DNA of 52,333 bases from Goekera deserti (GTDB lineage: Bacteria > Actinomycetota > Actinomycetes > Mycobacteriales > Geodermatophilaceae). The DNA is taken from assembly GCF_010685995.1 (NCBI RefSeq), contig NZ_JAAGWK010000003.1, forward strand, positions 1 to 52,333, given 5' to 3'. Positions 20,638 to 29,291 of this stretch are shown here, piece after piece (positions within the stretch are counted from its first letter, which is position 1; every line of letters begins with the position of its first letter). A program made the position numbers and the translations under genes. The notes under the pieces are model-generated. The model saw nothing but the letters and a program-made list of their open reading frames with translations. It was not told the DNA's origin and made no database searches.

Positions 20638-22212
20638 GTGAGCAACTCCAGCTGGGACCAGCCGCAGGACCGGGCAGACGCGCCCGCGGACGCCGTACGC
20701 CCACTGCCTCCTCGCCTGGACCCCAGGTTGGGCCGCGCTGCACCGCGTCCGCCCCGATCCGCTGCGCCACGCACCGGGCGGACGGCCGTCGTCGCACGGG
20801 TCGTGGCCGGGCTGCTGTCCCTGGTGGTGCTGAGCACCGGCGGCTGGGGCTGGTACCTCGGAGAGGTCGCCCAGGCCAGCGTCAGCCGCACCGATGCCAT
20901 CCCCACGAGCGGGAACGTGGAGTCCACCGAGGCCCGGCGCGCAGGCGCGGCGATGAACCTGCTGCTGGTGGGCAACGACTCGCGTGCCGACCTGACCGAC
21001 GCCCAGCTGGCCGAGCTCAACGCCGGCGAGGACGCCGGGATGAACACCGACACGATCATCCTGGTGCACGTGCCCGCCGACGGGTCCGGCGCGTCGTTCG
21101 TCTCCTTCCCGCGCGACTCCTACGTCGAGATCCCCGGGTACGGCGAGGACAAGCTCAACGCGGCCTACGCCTACGGCTACGCCGGCGTGCCGTCCACCGC
21201 GCCCGAGGAGCAGCGGATGGCCGGCGGCGCCCAGCTGCTGGTGCGCACCATCAGCCAGCTCACCGGCCTGCAGATCGACCACTACGCCGAGGTCGACCTG
21301 CTCGGCTTCTTCGACCTGACCTCGGTGGTGGGCGGCGTCGACGTCAACCTCTGCGCCGCGGTCGACGACTCCTACTACTCCGGCGCGGTGTTCCCCGCCG
21401 GCCCGCAGACCATCGGCGGCGCCGACGCGCTGAAGTTCGTCCGCCAGCGCCACGAGCTGCCCCGCGGCGACTTCGACCGGATCATCCGCCAGCAGGTGTT
21501 CATCGCCGGGGTGCTGCGCAAGATGCTGTCCGAGGACGTGCTCCTCGACCCCGGCAAGCAGTCCGAGCTGGTCGCCGCGGCCGCCGACTCCCTCACCATC
21601 GACCAGGGCATGGACCTGATCGGTCTGGCCGAGCAGATGCAGGACGTCACCCCCGGCACCATCGACTTCCAGACGGTGCCCTTCGTCGGCGACGCCGAGG
21701 ACGAGGACGGCCGGTACATCCTGCAGCTGGAGGAGGTGCCCGCACTGCACGCCTTCTTCGCGGAGCTGAGCGCCGACGGTGCCACCAGCAGCACCACCAG
21801 CGGCACCGTGACGACGACCGTGGAGCAGCCGCCGGCCCCGCTGTCGCCGTCCCAGGTGCGGGTGGGGGTCTACAACGGCTCGGGGGTCTCCGGTGTCGCG
21901 GCCCGCGCCGGGACCGACCTGACCGCCGGCGGGTTCGTCGTCCTGACCACCGGCAACGCCGACGCCGGCCCGCACCCGGTGACCCAGGTGCTGCACGCCG
22001 CCGGTGACGAGCAGGCCGCCGCGGCCGTGGCGGCCACCGTGCCGGGCTCGGTCGCGGTGGTGAGCGAGGACGCGACGCCGGGCACGGTGCAGCTCGTGCT
22101 GGGCACCGACTTCAACGGCGTCGGCCGGCCGGTCACCGCCGCCGCGGAACCTGCCGCCGTCGTCGCCGGTGAGGATGCCCGCACCGCCGCCGACACCACC
22201 TGCATCAACTGA
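20638..22212 (+). CDS. LytR-CpsA-Psr (LCP) wall-polymer ligase with LytR_C domain
   Basis: 524 residues from GTG 20638 (GAGGA 5 nt upstream); a leaderless ATG at 20566 would add 24 residues. A Pro/Arg-rich cytoplasmic segment is followed by one membrane helix (VVAGLLSLVVLSTGGWGWYL). The extracytoplasmic LCP domain shows LLLVGNDSRAD, NTDTIILVHV, SFPRDSYVEIPGYGEDKLNAAY, and KFVRQRHELPRGDFDRIIRQQ with its conserved Arg/Asp pyrophosphate ligands. A C-terminal LytR_C domain (VRVGVYNGSGVSG) follows a Ser/Thr-rich linker. LCP enzymes transfer lipid-linked polymer to muramic acid. The mycobacterial equivalent Lcp1 (Rv3267) attaches arabinogalactan and also sits near wbbL. Confidence 0.93.
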   Translation: MSNSSWDQPQDRADAPADAVRPLPPRLDPRLGRAAPRPPRSAAPRTGRTAVVARVVAGLLSLVVLSTGGWGWYLGEVAQASVSRTDAIPTSGNVESTEARRAGAAMNLLLVGNDSRADLTDAQLAELNAGEDAGMNTDTIILVHVPADGSGASFVSFPRDSYVEIPGYGEDKLNAAYAYGYAGVPSTAPEEQRMAGGAQLLVRTISQLTGLQIDHYAEVDLLGFFDLTSVVGGVDVNLCAAVDDSYYSGAVFPAGPQTIGGADALKFVRQRHELPRGDFDRIIRQQVFIAGVLRKMLSEDVLLDPGKQSELVAAAADSLTIDQGMDLIGLAEQMQDVTPGTIDFQTVPFVGDAEDEDGRYILQLEEVPALHAFFAELSADGATSSTTSGTVTTTVEQPPAPLSPSQVRVGVYNGSGVSGVAARAGTDLTAGGFVVLTTGNADAGPHPVTQVLHAAGDEQAAAAVAATVPGSVAVVSEDATPGTVQLVLGTDFNGVGRPVTAAAEPAAVVAGEDARTAADTTCIN

Positions 22213-22219
22213 CCGCTGT

Positions 22220-22247
22220 CCCGGCCATCACCGCACTGATGGCCGGG
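22220..22247. terminator. Bidirectional terminator hairpin between LCP gene and dprE2
   Basis: An 11-bp perfect stem (22220-22230 with 22237-22247) and 6-nt loop CCGCAC lie in the 47-bp gap between convergent genes. Confidence 0.8.
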
Positions 22248-22259
22248 GGGTCGTGGCCC

Positions 22260-23015
22260 TCAGATGGGCAGGCGACGGAACAGGGCGCGGGGCACGTGCC
22301 GCAGGCCGCTCATGACCACCCGCATCGCGCCGGGCACCCAGACGGTGTGCCGGCCCGAGCGCACACCGGCCACGATCGCCTCGGCGACGGCCTGCGGGGT
22401 GGTGGCCAGCGGGGCGTCGTCCAGGCCCTCGGTCATCTTGGACCGCACGAACCCCGGCCGGACGACGAGCACCGAGACACCCGTGCCGGCCAGCGAGTCA
22501 CCGAGACCGCTGTAGAAGGCGTCGATGCCGGCCTTGGTGGAGCCGTACACGAAGTTCGACGCCCGGGGCCGCTCCCCCGCGACCGAGGACAGCGCCACGA
22601 TCACGCCGTGGCCCTGGGCGCGCATGTGCTGGGCCAGCACGGTGCCGACGACCGCGGGGGCCACGTAGTTGACCCGCGCCAGCGCGGCGACGGCGTCCGG
22701 GTCCGCGGCCAGCTGCTGCTGGTCCCCCAGCTGACCGAAGGCCACCACCGCGACGTCGACGTCCCCGCCCGCGGCGGCCTCGGCCACCATCCGGGCCGGG
22801 GACGCCGGGTCGTCGGCGTCGAAGTCGACCACCTGCACGGTGGCGCCGGCCGCGGCCAGCTCCGCGGCGACCGCGGCGCGCCGCGGGGTGTCCCGGGCGG
22901 CGACGACGACACGCAGCGGCCGCTCGGCCAGGTAGCGGTGCGCGGTGGCGGCCGCGATGTCGGAGGTGCCGCCGACGAGCAGCAGCGAGCCCACCGACCC
23001 CAGTGCGTCGATCAC
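22260..23015 (-). CDS. dprE2: Decaprenylphosphoryl-2-keto-ribose reductase
   Basis: 251 residues from a GTG at 23015 that overlaps the dprE1 stop as GTGA. Short-chain dehydrogenase fold: LLVGGTSDIAAATA (nucleotide binding), DFDADDP, VALSSVAGERPRASNFVYGSTKAG with the Ser-Tyr-x-x-x-Lys triad, and RPGFVRSKMT. It reduces the DprE1 keto product with NADH to polyprenylphosphoryl-arabinose, the arabinose donor. The coupling to dprE1 is as in mycobacteria. Confidence 0.95.
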   Translation of the reverse strand: MIDALGSVGSLLLVGGTSDIAAATAHRYLAERPLRVVVAARDTPRRAAVAAELAAAGATVQVVDFDADDPASPARMVAEAAAGGDVDVAVVAFGQLGDQQQLAADPDAVAALARVNYVAPAVVGTVLAQHMRAQGHGVIVALSSVAGERPRASNFVYGSTKAGIDAFYSGLGDSLAGTGVSVLVVRPGFVRSKMTEGLDDAPLATTPQAVAEAIVAGVRSGRHTVWVPGAMRVVMSGLRHVPRALFRRLPI

Positions 23016-24382
23016 AGCTCCAGCCTCCGGGCCAGGTCGGAGGTGAACACGCCGTCGGGGTCGACCCGGGCGCGCACGGCGCGGAAGTCGTCGATCCGCT
23101 CGTACATCTGGGCGAAGGTCTCCGCGCGGACGCGGCTGTCCTTGGCCAGGTAGATGCGGCCGCCGGCGGCGAGCACCAGCTCGTCGAGCTGGTCCAGCAG
23201 GGTGGCCAGGCCGCGCACGACCGGGATGTCCAGCGCCAGCGTCCAGCCCGGCGACGGGTAGGACAGCATGCCCGGGTTGCCCGGCCCGAACCGCTTGAGG
23301 ACGGCGAGGAAGGACGCCGTCCCGCTGGAGGCGATCCGCACCATCGCCTCGCGCATGGCCTCCTCCTGCCCGAACGGCACGGTGAACTGGTACTGCACGA
23401 AGCCGCGCGGGCCGTAGATGCGGTTCCACGCGCCCACGCCGTCCAGCGGGTGGAAGAAGGCCGGGATGCTCTGCAGCTGGTCCCGCTTGCGGGTGGGTGC
23501 CTTGCGGTACCAGAGCTCGTTGAACGCCGACACCGTGGCCAGGTTGAGCATCCCGGGCGGGAACACGTTCGGCACCGAGAGCTTCACCGAGCTGGAGTAG
23601 GCCAGCGGGTCGGCCTGCCGCTTGGCGGGCAGCTCGTCGCGGCGGGCGAAGCGGCCGCGGGTGAGCACCGAGCGGCCCATCCGGCGGCCCTTGGTCACGC
23701 AGTCGATCCAGGCCACCGAGTACTCGTAGAGGTGGTCGGTCTCGGTGAGCAGCGTCATCAGGGCGTCGAGGTCGGGCGTGCGGTCGGTGTCGACCACGAT
23801 CCGCGAGCTCTCGATCGGCTTCATCTGCACCTGGGCCCGCAGGATCACCCCGGTCAGGCCCATGCCGCCGGCGGTCGCCCAGAACAGGTCGGCGTCGGAG
23901 TCCGGTGAGACCCGGTGCACCTGGCCGTCGGCGGTGAGCAGGTCCAGCCAGCGCACGTGCTGGGAGAAGCTGCCGGCGACGTGGTGGTTCTTGCCGTGGA
24001 TGTCGGCGGCGATGGCGCCCCCGACCGTCACGTACCGGGTGCCGGCGGTGACCGGCACGAAGAAGCCCTGCGGCACGAACCGGGTCATCAACTCGTCGAG
24101 GGAGATGCCCGCCTCGACGTCGACCAGGCCGGTGGTCAGGTCCGCGGCCAGCACGCCGCGGTAGGTGGTCATGTCCAGCACGTGGCCGCCGGCGTTCTGC
24201 GCGGCGTCGCCGTAGCTGCGGGCCAGCCCGCGGGCCAGCACGCCACGGCCGGTGCTCTCCGCCAACGCCGTGCGCACGGCGTCGTCGTCGTGCACCGGGG
24301 TGAGCAGGGCCGGGGTGGGGGCGGTGCGACCCCAGCCGGTGAGCGGCACGGTGGCCGCCCGGTCGAGTGTTGCTTCAGGCAC
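23012..24382 (-). CDS. dprE1: Decaprenylphosphoryl-ribose 2'-oxidase
   Basis: 456 residues from a GTG at 24382, overlapping the ubiA stop by 8 bp. The FAD-binding region includes RGLARSYGDAAQNAGG and GTRYVTVGGAIAADIHGKNHH, and the C-terminus ends DLARRLEL, as in mycobacterial DprE1. It oxidises the 2'-OH of decaprenylphosphoryl-ribose. The loop aligned to GWNICVDFP around M. tuberculosis Cys387 reads GWTLALDIP here, so the cysteine that benzothiazinones modify is Ala (codon 23234-23236, residue 383). Confidence 0.96.
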   Translation of the reverse strand: MPEATLDRAATVPLTGWGRTAPTPALLTPVHDDDAVRTALAESTGRGVLARGLARSYGDAAQNAGGHVLDMTTYRGVLAADLTTGLVDVEAGISLDELMTRFVPQGFFVPVTAGTRYVTVGGAIAADIHGKNHHVAGSFSQHVRWLDLLTADGQVHRVSPDSDADLFWATAGGMGLTGVILRAQVQMKPIESSRIVVDTDRTPDLDALMTLLTETDHLYEYSVAWIDCVTKGRRMGRSVLTRGRFARRDELPAKRQADPLAYSSSVKLSVPNVFPPGMLNLATVSAFNELWYRKAPTRKRDQLQSIPAFFHPLDGVGAWNRIYGPRGFVQYQFTVPFGQEEAMREAMVRIASSGTASFLAVLKRFGPGNPGMLSYPSPGWTLALDIPVVRGLATLLDQLDELVLAAGGRIYLAKDSRVRAETFAQMYERIDDFRAVRARVDPDGVFTSDLARRLEL

Positions 24383-25415
24383 TGAAGACTCCGATGCCGA
24401 CGAGTGCGGCCCACAGGAGGCCGAGGGCGAGCAGGACACGGTCGTGCAGGACGATCTCCTCCGGGGCGCCGGCGGCGCCCTTGTCGACGTCCATCGCGTA
24501 GCGGAGGATCGCGAGGACGAACGGGGCGATCGAGATGGTGGCCCAGGGGATGCCGTCCTGGGTCTCGACCATCTCGAAGGCCCAGAGGCTGTAGGCGGTG
24601 CAGGTGACGCCGGCCGACAGGCTCCAGACGAAGCGCAGGTAGCTCGCGGAGTACTCCTGCAGGGTCTTGCGGGTGGCTGCCTCGTCGCCGACCAGCACGA
24701 ACTCCGAGTAGCGCTTGCCGGCGACCATGAACAGCGAGCCGAACGCGGCCACCAGCAGGAACCACTGGGACAGCACGATCCCGGCGGCCACACCGCCGGC
24801 GATGCCGCGCAGCAGGAAGCCCGAGGCCACCACGGCCAGGTCGATCACCGGCTGGTTCTTGAGGAACAGGCAGTAGGCCAGCTGGATGACCACGTAGCTG
24901 GCCAGCACCCCGGCCAGCGCCGGCCGGGTGACCAGGGCGGCGGTGACCAGCGCGGCGGTGAACAGCACCGCCGCCAGTGCGAGGGCCAGCGGGCGGGGCA
25001 CGATGCCCGCCGCGATCGGCCGGAAGCGCTTCTTCGGGTGCCGGCGGTCCTCCTCGACGTCGATCGTGTCGTTGACGAGGTAGACCGCCGCCGAGCTCAT
25101 GCAGAACAGCGCGAACGCGACGGCGGTGGGGCCGGCCACCTCGGCCTCGAACACCCGGCCGGCGGCCAGCGGCGCGGCGAGCACGAGCACGTTCTTGACC
25201 CACTGCTTGGGGCGCACCGCCCGGACGACGCCCCAGGCCAGGCTGCCGCGGAAGCCCTCGGGGCGGGGCGGCAGCCCGCCGGCGGCCGGGGTGGGCTGCA
25301 CGGTGGCCGAGGGGGCGGGCGCGACGGTGCGCACCGGCTCCGCCGGGTGCAGGGGCGGGGTGGAGGGCACCGCGGTGGGGTGCTCGGGGCGGACGGTCAT
25401 GTCTTCGGCCTTCAC
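24375..25415 (-). CDS. ubiA: UbiA-family 5-phosphoribosyl-1-pyrophosphate:decaprenyl-phosphate transferase
   Basis: 346 residues from a GTG at 25415 that overlaps the PAP2 stop as GTGA; an ATG at 25400 is the alternative. A Pro-rich cytoplasmic lead of about 60 residues is followed by RPKQWVKNVLVLAAPL and the first Asp motif VYLVNDTIDVEEDRRHPKKR, the second around GKRYSEF, and about nine membrane helices. It attaches phosphoribose to decaprenyl phosphate, the first committed step to the arabinose donor (Rv3806c in M. tuberculosis). Confidence 0.94.
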   Translation of the reverse strand: MKAEDMTVRPEHPTAVPSTPPLHPAEPVRTVAPAPSATVQPTPAAGGLPPRPEGFRGSLAWGVVRAVRPKQWVKNVLVLAAPLAAGRVFEAEVAGPTAVAFALFCMSSAAVYLVNDTIDVEEDRRHPKKRFRPIAAGIVPRPLALALAAVLFTAALVTAALVTRPALAGVLASYVVIQLAYCLFLKNQPVIDLAVVASGFLLRGIAGGVAAGIVLSQWFLLVAAFGSLFMVAGKRYSEFVLVGDEAATRKTLQEYSASYLRFVWSLSAGVTCTAYSLWAFEMVETQDGIPWATISIAPFVLAILRYAMDVDKGAAGAPEEIVLHDRVLLALGLLWAALVGIGVFSA

Positions 25416-25948
25416 GTCGTCCGGCTGAGGCCGGGGAGGAGGCGGCGCCGCACGACGAGGGCGACGCCGGAGCCGAGCGCGGCGCCGCACAGGACGTCGG
25501 TCGGGTAGTGGACGCCGAGCAGCACCCGCGAGAGTCCCATCGCGACGGTGGTACCGGCCATGAGCGGCGCGCCCAGCATGGGCGCGAAGCCCACCGCCGC
25601 CGCAGCGGTCGAACAGCTGTGCGCGCTGGGGAACGACAGCCTGCTCGGGGTGCCCACCAGCGGCGGGACGTCGGGCAGGGTGGGCCGCGGACGGCGGACC
25701 ACCCGCTTGACCACGACACCGGCGGCGTGCCCGCCGACGACGCCGACGACCCCGGCGAGCCACTCGTCGCGGCGCCGGCCGGACAGCCAGCCGGCCGCGC
25801 CGAGGGCCATCCAGCCCAGTGCGTGCTCCCCGAAGTGGCTCATGCTCCGGGCCACCGGGACCGCGGGGGTGCCGCCGAGGAGGCGTCGGGTGCGGCGGAG
25901 GACCTCGACGTCGATGCGTGTCAGGGCGGCGCTCGGTGCAGAGGTCAT
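25412..25948 (-). CDS. PAP2-family phosphatase, probable decaprenylphosphoryl-5-phosphoribose phosphatase
   Basis: 178 residues. The three PAP2 motifs are VKRVVRRPRP, LSFPSAHSCS and SRVLLGVHYPTDV, with membrane segments between them. Position immediately upstream of, and overlapping, ubiA matches Rv3807c, which removes the 5-phosphate from decaprenylphosphoryl-5-phosphoribose. It leads the operon PAP2-ubiA-dprE1-dprE2. A -10-like TAGAGT on the minus strand (25963-25958) lies 9 nt ahead of the ATG. Confidence 0.88.
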   Translation of the reverse strand: MTSAPSAALTRIDVEVLRRTRRLLGGTPAVPVARSMSHFGEHALGWMALGAAGWLSGRRRDEWLAGVVGVVGGHAAGVVVKRVVRRPRPTLPDVPPLVGTPSRLSFPSAHSCSTAAAAVGFAPMLGAPLMAGTTVAMGLSRVLLGVHYPTDVLCGAALGSGVALVVRRRLLPGLSRTT

Positions 25949-26034
25949 CGAGGGTCGACTCTAACCGGGACGGGGCCGTCCCGTCGGGCGATGTCACCCG
26001 GATGCGTGCCGCGTCACCCTGTCACGCTGGTCTC

Positions 26035-26835
26035 GTGCCGAGCTCCCCACCCTCCCCTGCCGCCCTGCTCGCCGACGCCGTCCGCCGCGAGCCGGCCGCG
26101 CCGCTGGTGACCCACTACGACGACGCGACCGGCGAGCGCACCGAGCTGTCGGCGACCACGCTGGCCAACTGGGTGGCCAAGACCGCGAACCTGCTGCAGG
26201 ACGAGTACGACGTCGGCCCGGGCAGCACCGTGGCGGTGGCCCTGCCGGTGCACTGGCAGACGGCCGCGGTGCTGCTCGGCGCGTGGAGCTGCGGTGCCGC
26301 GGTGCTGGACACCGCCGCCGAGGACGACGACCGGCTGGCCCGCGCCGACGTCGCGCTCACCACCCAGGACCGGGTCGAGGCGCTCGAGGAGGCCGGGGCG
26401 GGCGAGCTGATGGGGCTCTCGCTGCACCCGCTGGGGCTGGGCATGCGCAACTACGTCGGCGAGGCCCGCGACTACGCCCTGGAGGTGCGGGTGCACGGTG
26501 ACCACTTCCAGCCGTACCAGCCGGTCGACCCGGCCGGGCCGGGCCTGCTGCTCGGCGGGCTGGAGCTGACCCTCGGCGGGCTGGCCGAGACCGCGGCCGA
26601 GCTGGCAGGACGGCTCGGCCTGGTGGCCGGCGACCGGCTGCTGGTCGACGCCGACACCGCCGCGCACGCCGGACCGGTGGCGTGGCTGCTGGCCCCGCTG
26701 GCCGCCGGCGCCTCGGTCGTGCTGTGCCGGCACCCCTTCCCGGAGCGCCTCGCGGCCCGGGCCGCCCAGGAACGGGTCACCGCTACGCTCGGCCTCCAGG
26801 TCGAGGGAGTCCGGGAACTCGGCAGGCCCAGCTGA
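26035..26835 (+). CDS. TIGR03089 family protein, AMP-binding-like N-terminal fragment fold
   Basis: 266 residues from GTG 26035. It resembles the N-terminal part of acyl-adenylating enzymes ([45 protein letters not shown]), but lacks their ATP-binding and C-terminal domains, as is normal for TIGR03089. Function unknown. The M. tuberculosis homologue Rv3268 follows lcp1 in the same way. No convincing -10 was found; CACGCT at 26023-26028 is weak. Confidence 0.85.
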   Translation: MPSSPPSPAALLADAVRREPAAPLVTHYDDATGERTELSATTLANWVAKTANLLQDEYDVGPGSTVAVALPVHWQTAAVLLGAWSCGAAVLDTAAEDDDRLARADVALTTQDRVEALEEAGAGELMGLSLHPLGLGMRNYVGEARDYALEVRVHGDHFQPYQPVDPAGPGLLLGGLELTLGGLAETAAELAGRLGLVAGDRLLVDADTAAHAGPVAWLLAPLAAGASVVLCRHPFPERLAARAAQERVTATLGLQVEGVRELGRPS

Positions 26836-26873
26836 GGGCTGCCCCCGGCGCGTCGGGAGATGGTGGTCGCCGG

Positions 26874-27644
26874 ATGGACAAGGTCGTGGCCTCGGCACAG
26901 GAGGCGGTCGCCGACATCCCCGCGGGAGCGGTGCTGTCCGTCGGCGGGTTCGGGCTCTGCGGGGTGCCGCACGTGCTCATCGAGGCGCTGCTGGCGCAGG
27001 GCGCGGACCGGCTCACCACCATCTCCAACAACTGCGGGGTGGACGACCAGGCGCTCGGGGTGCTGCTCTACGCCGGGCGGATCACCCGCACGATCAGCTC
27101 CTTCGTCGGCGGCAACAAGGAGCTGACCCGGTTGTACCTCGCCGGCGAGCTGACCATCGAGCTGACCCCGCAGGGCACGCTGGCCGAGCGGCTGCGCGCC
27201 GGCGGCACCGGCATCCCGGCGTTCTACACGCCCACCGGCGTGGGCACGATGGTCGCCGACGGCGGCATCCCCCAGCAGTACGGTCCCGACGGTGCGGTCT
27301 CGGTGGTGAGCGAGCCCAAGGAGGTGCGCCGCTTCGGGGACCAGGACTTCGTGCTGGAGACCGCGCTGACCGCCGACTTCGGACTGGTGCGCGCCGCGCT
27401 GGGCGACCGGCACGGCAACCTGGTGTTCCACGAGTCGGCGCGCAACTTCAACCCGCTGTGCGCCATGGCCGCCACCACCACGATCGCCGAGGTCGAGCGG
27501 CTGGTCGAGCCGGGCGAGATCCTGCCCGAGGCGGTGCACCTGCCCGGCGTCTTCGTCCAGCGGGTCGTCGAGGTGGGCACCGAGGGCAAGAAGATCGAGA
27601 AGCGCACCACCCGGCCCCGTCCCGCCACGACCCAGGAGGCCTGA
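26874..27644 (+). CDS. scoA: 3-oxoacid CoA-transferase subunit A
   Basis: 256 residues. N-terminal [19 protein letters not shown] is the GGFG/CoA motif of family I CoA-transferases; [17 protein letters not shown] and [19 protein letters not shown] follow. With ScoB it moves CoA from succinyl-CoA to a 3-oxoacid such as acetoacetate. The stop is 2 nt from the scoB ATG. The gene lies 38 bp after the TIGR03089 gene. Confidence 0.92.
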   Translation: MDKVVASAQEAVADIPAGAVLSVGGFGLCGVPHVLIEALLAQGADRLTTISNNCGVDDQALGVLLYAGRITRTISSFVGGNKELTRLYLAGELTIELTPQGTLAERLRAGGTGIPAFYTPTGVGTMVADGGIPQQYGPDGAVSVVSEPKEVRRFGDQDFVLETALTADFGLVRAALGDRHGNLVFHESARNFNPLCAMAATTTIAEVERLVEPGEILPEAVHLPGVFVQRVVEVGTEGKKIEKRTTRPRPATTQEA

Positions 27645-27646
27645 CG

Positions 27647-28315
27647 ATGGCGCTCACCCGTGACCAGCTCGCCGCCCGCGTCGCCCTGGACCTGACCGAC
27701 GGCCAGTACGTCAACCTGGGCATCGGCATGCCGACCCTGGTGCCGAACTTCGTCCCGGACGGTGTGCACGTGGTGCTGCAGAGCGAGAACGGCATCCTCG
27801 GCGTCGGCCCGTACCCCTTCGAGGGCGACGAGGACCCCGACCTGATCAACGCGGGCAAGGAGACGGTCACCCTGCTGCCGGGGGCCAGCTTCTTCGACTC
27901 CTCGCTGTCGTTCGGGATGATCCGCGGCCGGCACATCGACGTCGCCGTCCTGGGTGCCATGCAGGTCAACACCCGCGGTGACCTGGCCAACTGGCTGATC
28001 CCCGGGAAGATGGTCAACGGCATGGGCGGGGCGATGGACCTGGTCCACGGCGCCCGCCGCGTGGTGATCATGATGGAGCACGTGGCCCGGGACGGGTCGC
28101 CGAAGATCGTCGAGGAGTGCTCCCTGCCGCTCACCGGCAAGGCCTGCGTCGACCGGGTGATCACCGACCTCGCCGTCGTCGACGTGACCGGCGAGGGCCT
28201 GGTGCTGCGCGAGGTGGCGCCCGGCGTGAGCGTCGACGAGGTCGTCGCGGCCACCGGCGCCCCGCTGCACGTGCCCGCCGAGGTGCCGACGATGGCGTTG
28301 CCGGCCACCGTGTGA
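27647..28315 (+). CDS. scoB: 3-oxoacid CoA-transferase subunit B
   Basis: 222 residues. [18 protein letters not shown] and the catalytic-Glu motif [13 protein letters not shown] are visible; [13 protein letters not shown] and [14 protein letters not shown] are family signatures. AGGAGG lies just before the scoA stop and drives translation. It forms the heterodimer with ScoA, probably for ketone-body or branched-chain degradation; the acyl-CoA dehydrogenase nearby would fit. Confidence 0.95.
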   Translation: MALTRDQLAARVALDLTDGQYVNLGIGMPTLVPNFVPDGVHVVLQSENGILGVGPYPFEGDEDPDLINAGKETVTLLPGASFFDSSLSFGMIRGRHIDVAVLGAMQVNTRGDLANWLIPGKMVNGMGGAMDLVHGARRVVIMMEHVARDGSPKIVEECSLPLTGKACVDRVITDLAVVDVTGEGLVLREVAPGVSVDEVVAATGAPLHVPAEVPTMALPATV

Positions 28316-28451
28316 GGAAGGCACCCCCTGCTCCCCACGCCTCCAGGGAGGACCCCGCCCTCCTCATCCCTCGCACGCTCGGGCGAGCCTCGGAACGGGG
28401 CCTGCGCGGGCCCCTGCAGGGGGGCCGGGCACGGCATCGGGACGAGGTCCG

Positions 28452-29273
28452 GTGACGTTCTCGGTCGTGGCGCGGGACCCGGTCACCGGACAGCTCGGGA
28501 TCGGGGTCTCCTCCTGCATCCTGGCCGTCGGCCGGGCGGTGCCCGCGGCCGTGCCCGGGGTGGGCGTGGTGGCGGTGCAGGCGCGCAGCCGCCGGGGCCT
28601 GGGCGCGGCGCTGCTGGCCGGGCTGGCCGACGGCACCACACCGGCCGACCTGGTGCGCCGGGCCGCGCACGCCGCCGAGGACGTCGACCGGCAGATCGCC
28701 GTGCTGGACGCCTCGGGCGCCGTGGCCGCGGACACCGGGCCGGGCTCGTTCCCGGTCAGCGGGCACCTGACCGGCGAGGGGTTCAGCGTGCAGGGCAACA
28801 TGCTGGCGTCGGCCGACGTCCTGCCGGCGATGTCCCAGGCGTTCAGCGCCACCGGCGGGGACCTGGCCGACGGCCTGCTGGCGGCGCTGACCGCGGGCCA
28901 GGACGCCGGCGGCGACCTTCGCGGCCGGCAGTCGGCGGCCCTGCTGGTGGTGAGCGGCAGCCCGGCCACCGACGAGGACGACGGCGTCCGGATGGACCTG
29001 CGGGTGGACGACTCCGGTGACCCGGTCGCCCAGCTGAGGATGCTGCGCAACCTGCAGCGGGCCTACGACGAGCGCGACTACGAGACCCTCGCGGTGTTCG
29101 CCCCCGAGGGCGCCCGCGACCTGTACGCCGCGCTGGCCGCGTCCCGGCGGGGCGACCGGGTGGCCGCCCGCGCGGCCCTGGAGGCGGTGCGCTCTCGGCC
29201 GGGCTGGTCGACGTGGCTGGCCTCGATGTCCGGTGACTCCCGGCTGTCCGGGGTGTCGCAACTGCTCGACTAG
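28452..29273 (+). CDS. DUF1028 family protein (Ntn-hydrolase-like)
   Basis: 273 residues from GTG 28452. The N-terminus TFSVVARDPVTGQLGIGVSSCILAVGRAVP is the hallmark of DUF1028, followed by GFSVQGNMLAS and a conserved Asp/Arg-rich VRMDLRVDDSGDPVAQL. A tetratricopeptide-like tail (YDERDYETLAVFAPEGARDLY) ends the protein. Biochemical role not established. The 136-bp gap before it has a GC-rich palindrome (CCCCTGCAGGGG) but no other feature. Confidence 0.85.
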   Translation: MTFSVVARDPVTGQLGIGVSSCILAVGRAVPAAVPGVGVVAVQARSRRGLGAALLAGLADGTTPADLVRRAAHAAEDVDRQIAVLDASGAVAADTGPGSFPVSGHLTGEGFSVQGNMLASADVLPAMSQAFSATGGDLADGLLAALTAGQDAGGDLRGRQSAALLVVSGSPATDEDDGVRMDLRVDDSGDPVAQLRMLRNLQRAYDERDYETLAVFAPEGARDLYAALAASRRGDRVAARAALEAVRSRPGWSTWLASMSGDSRLSGVSQLLD

Positions 29274-29291
29274 GCCCCGCGCAGGCGCGCG

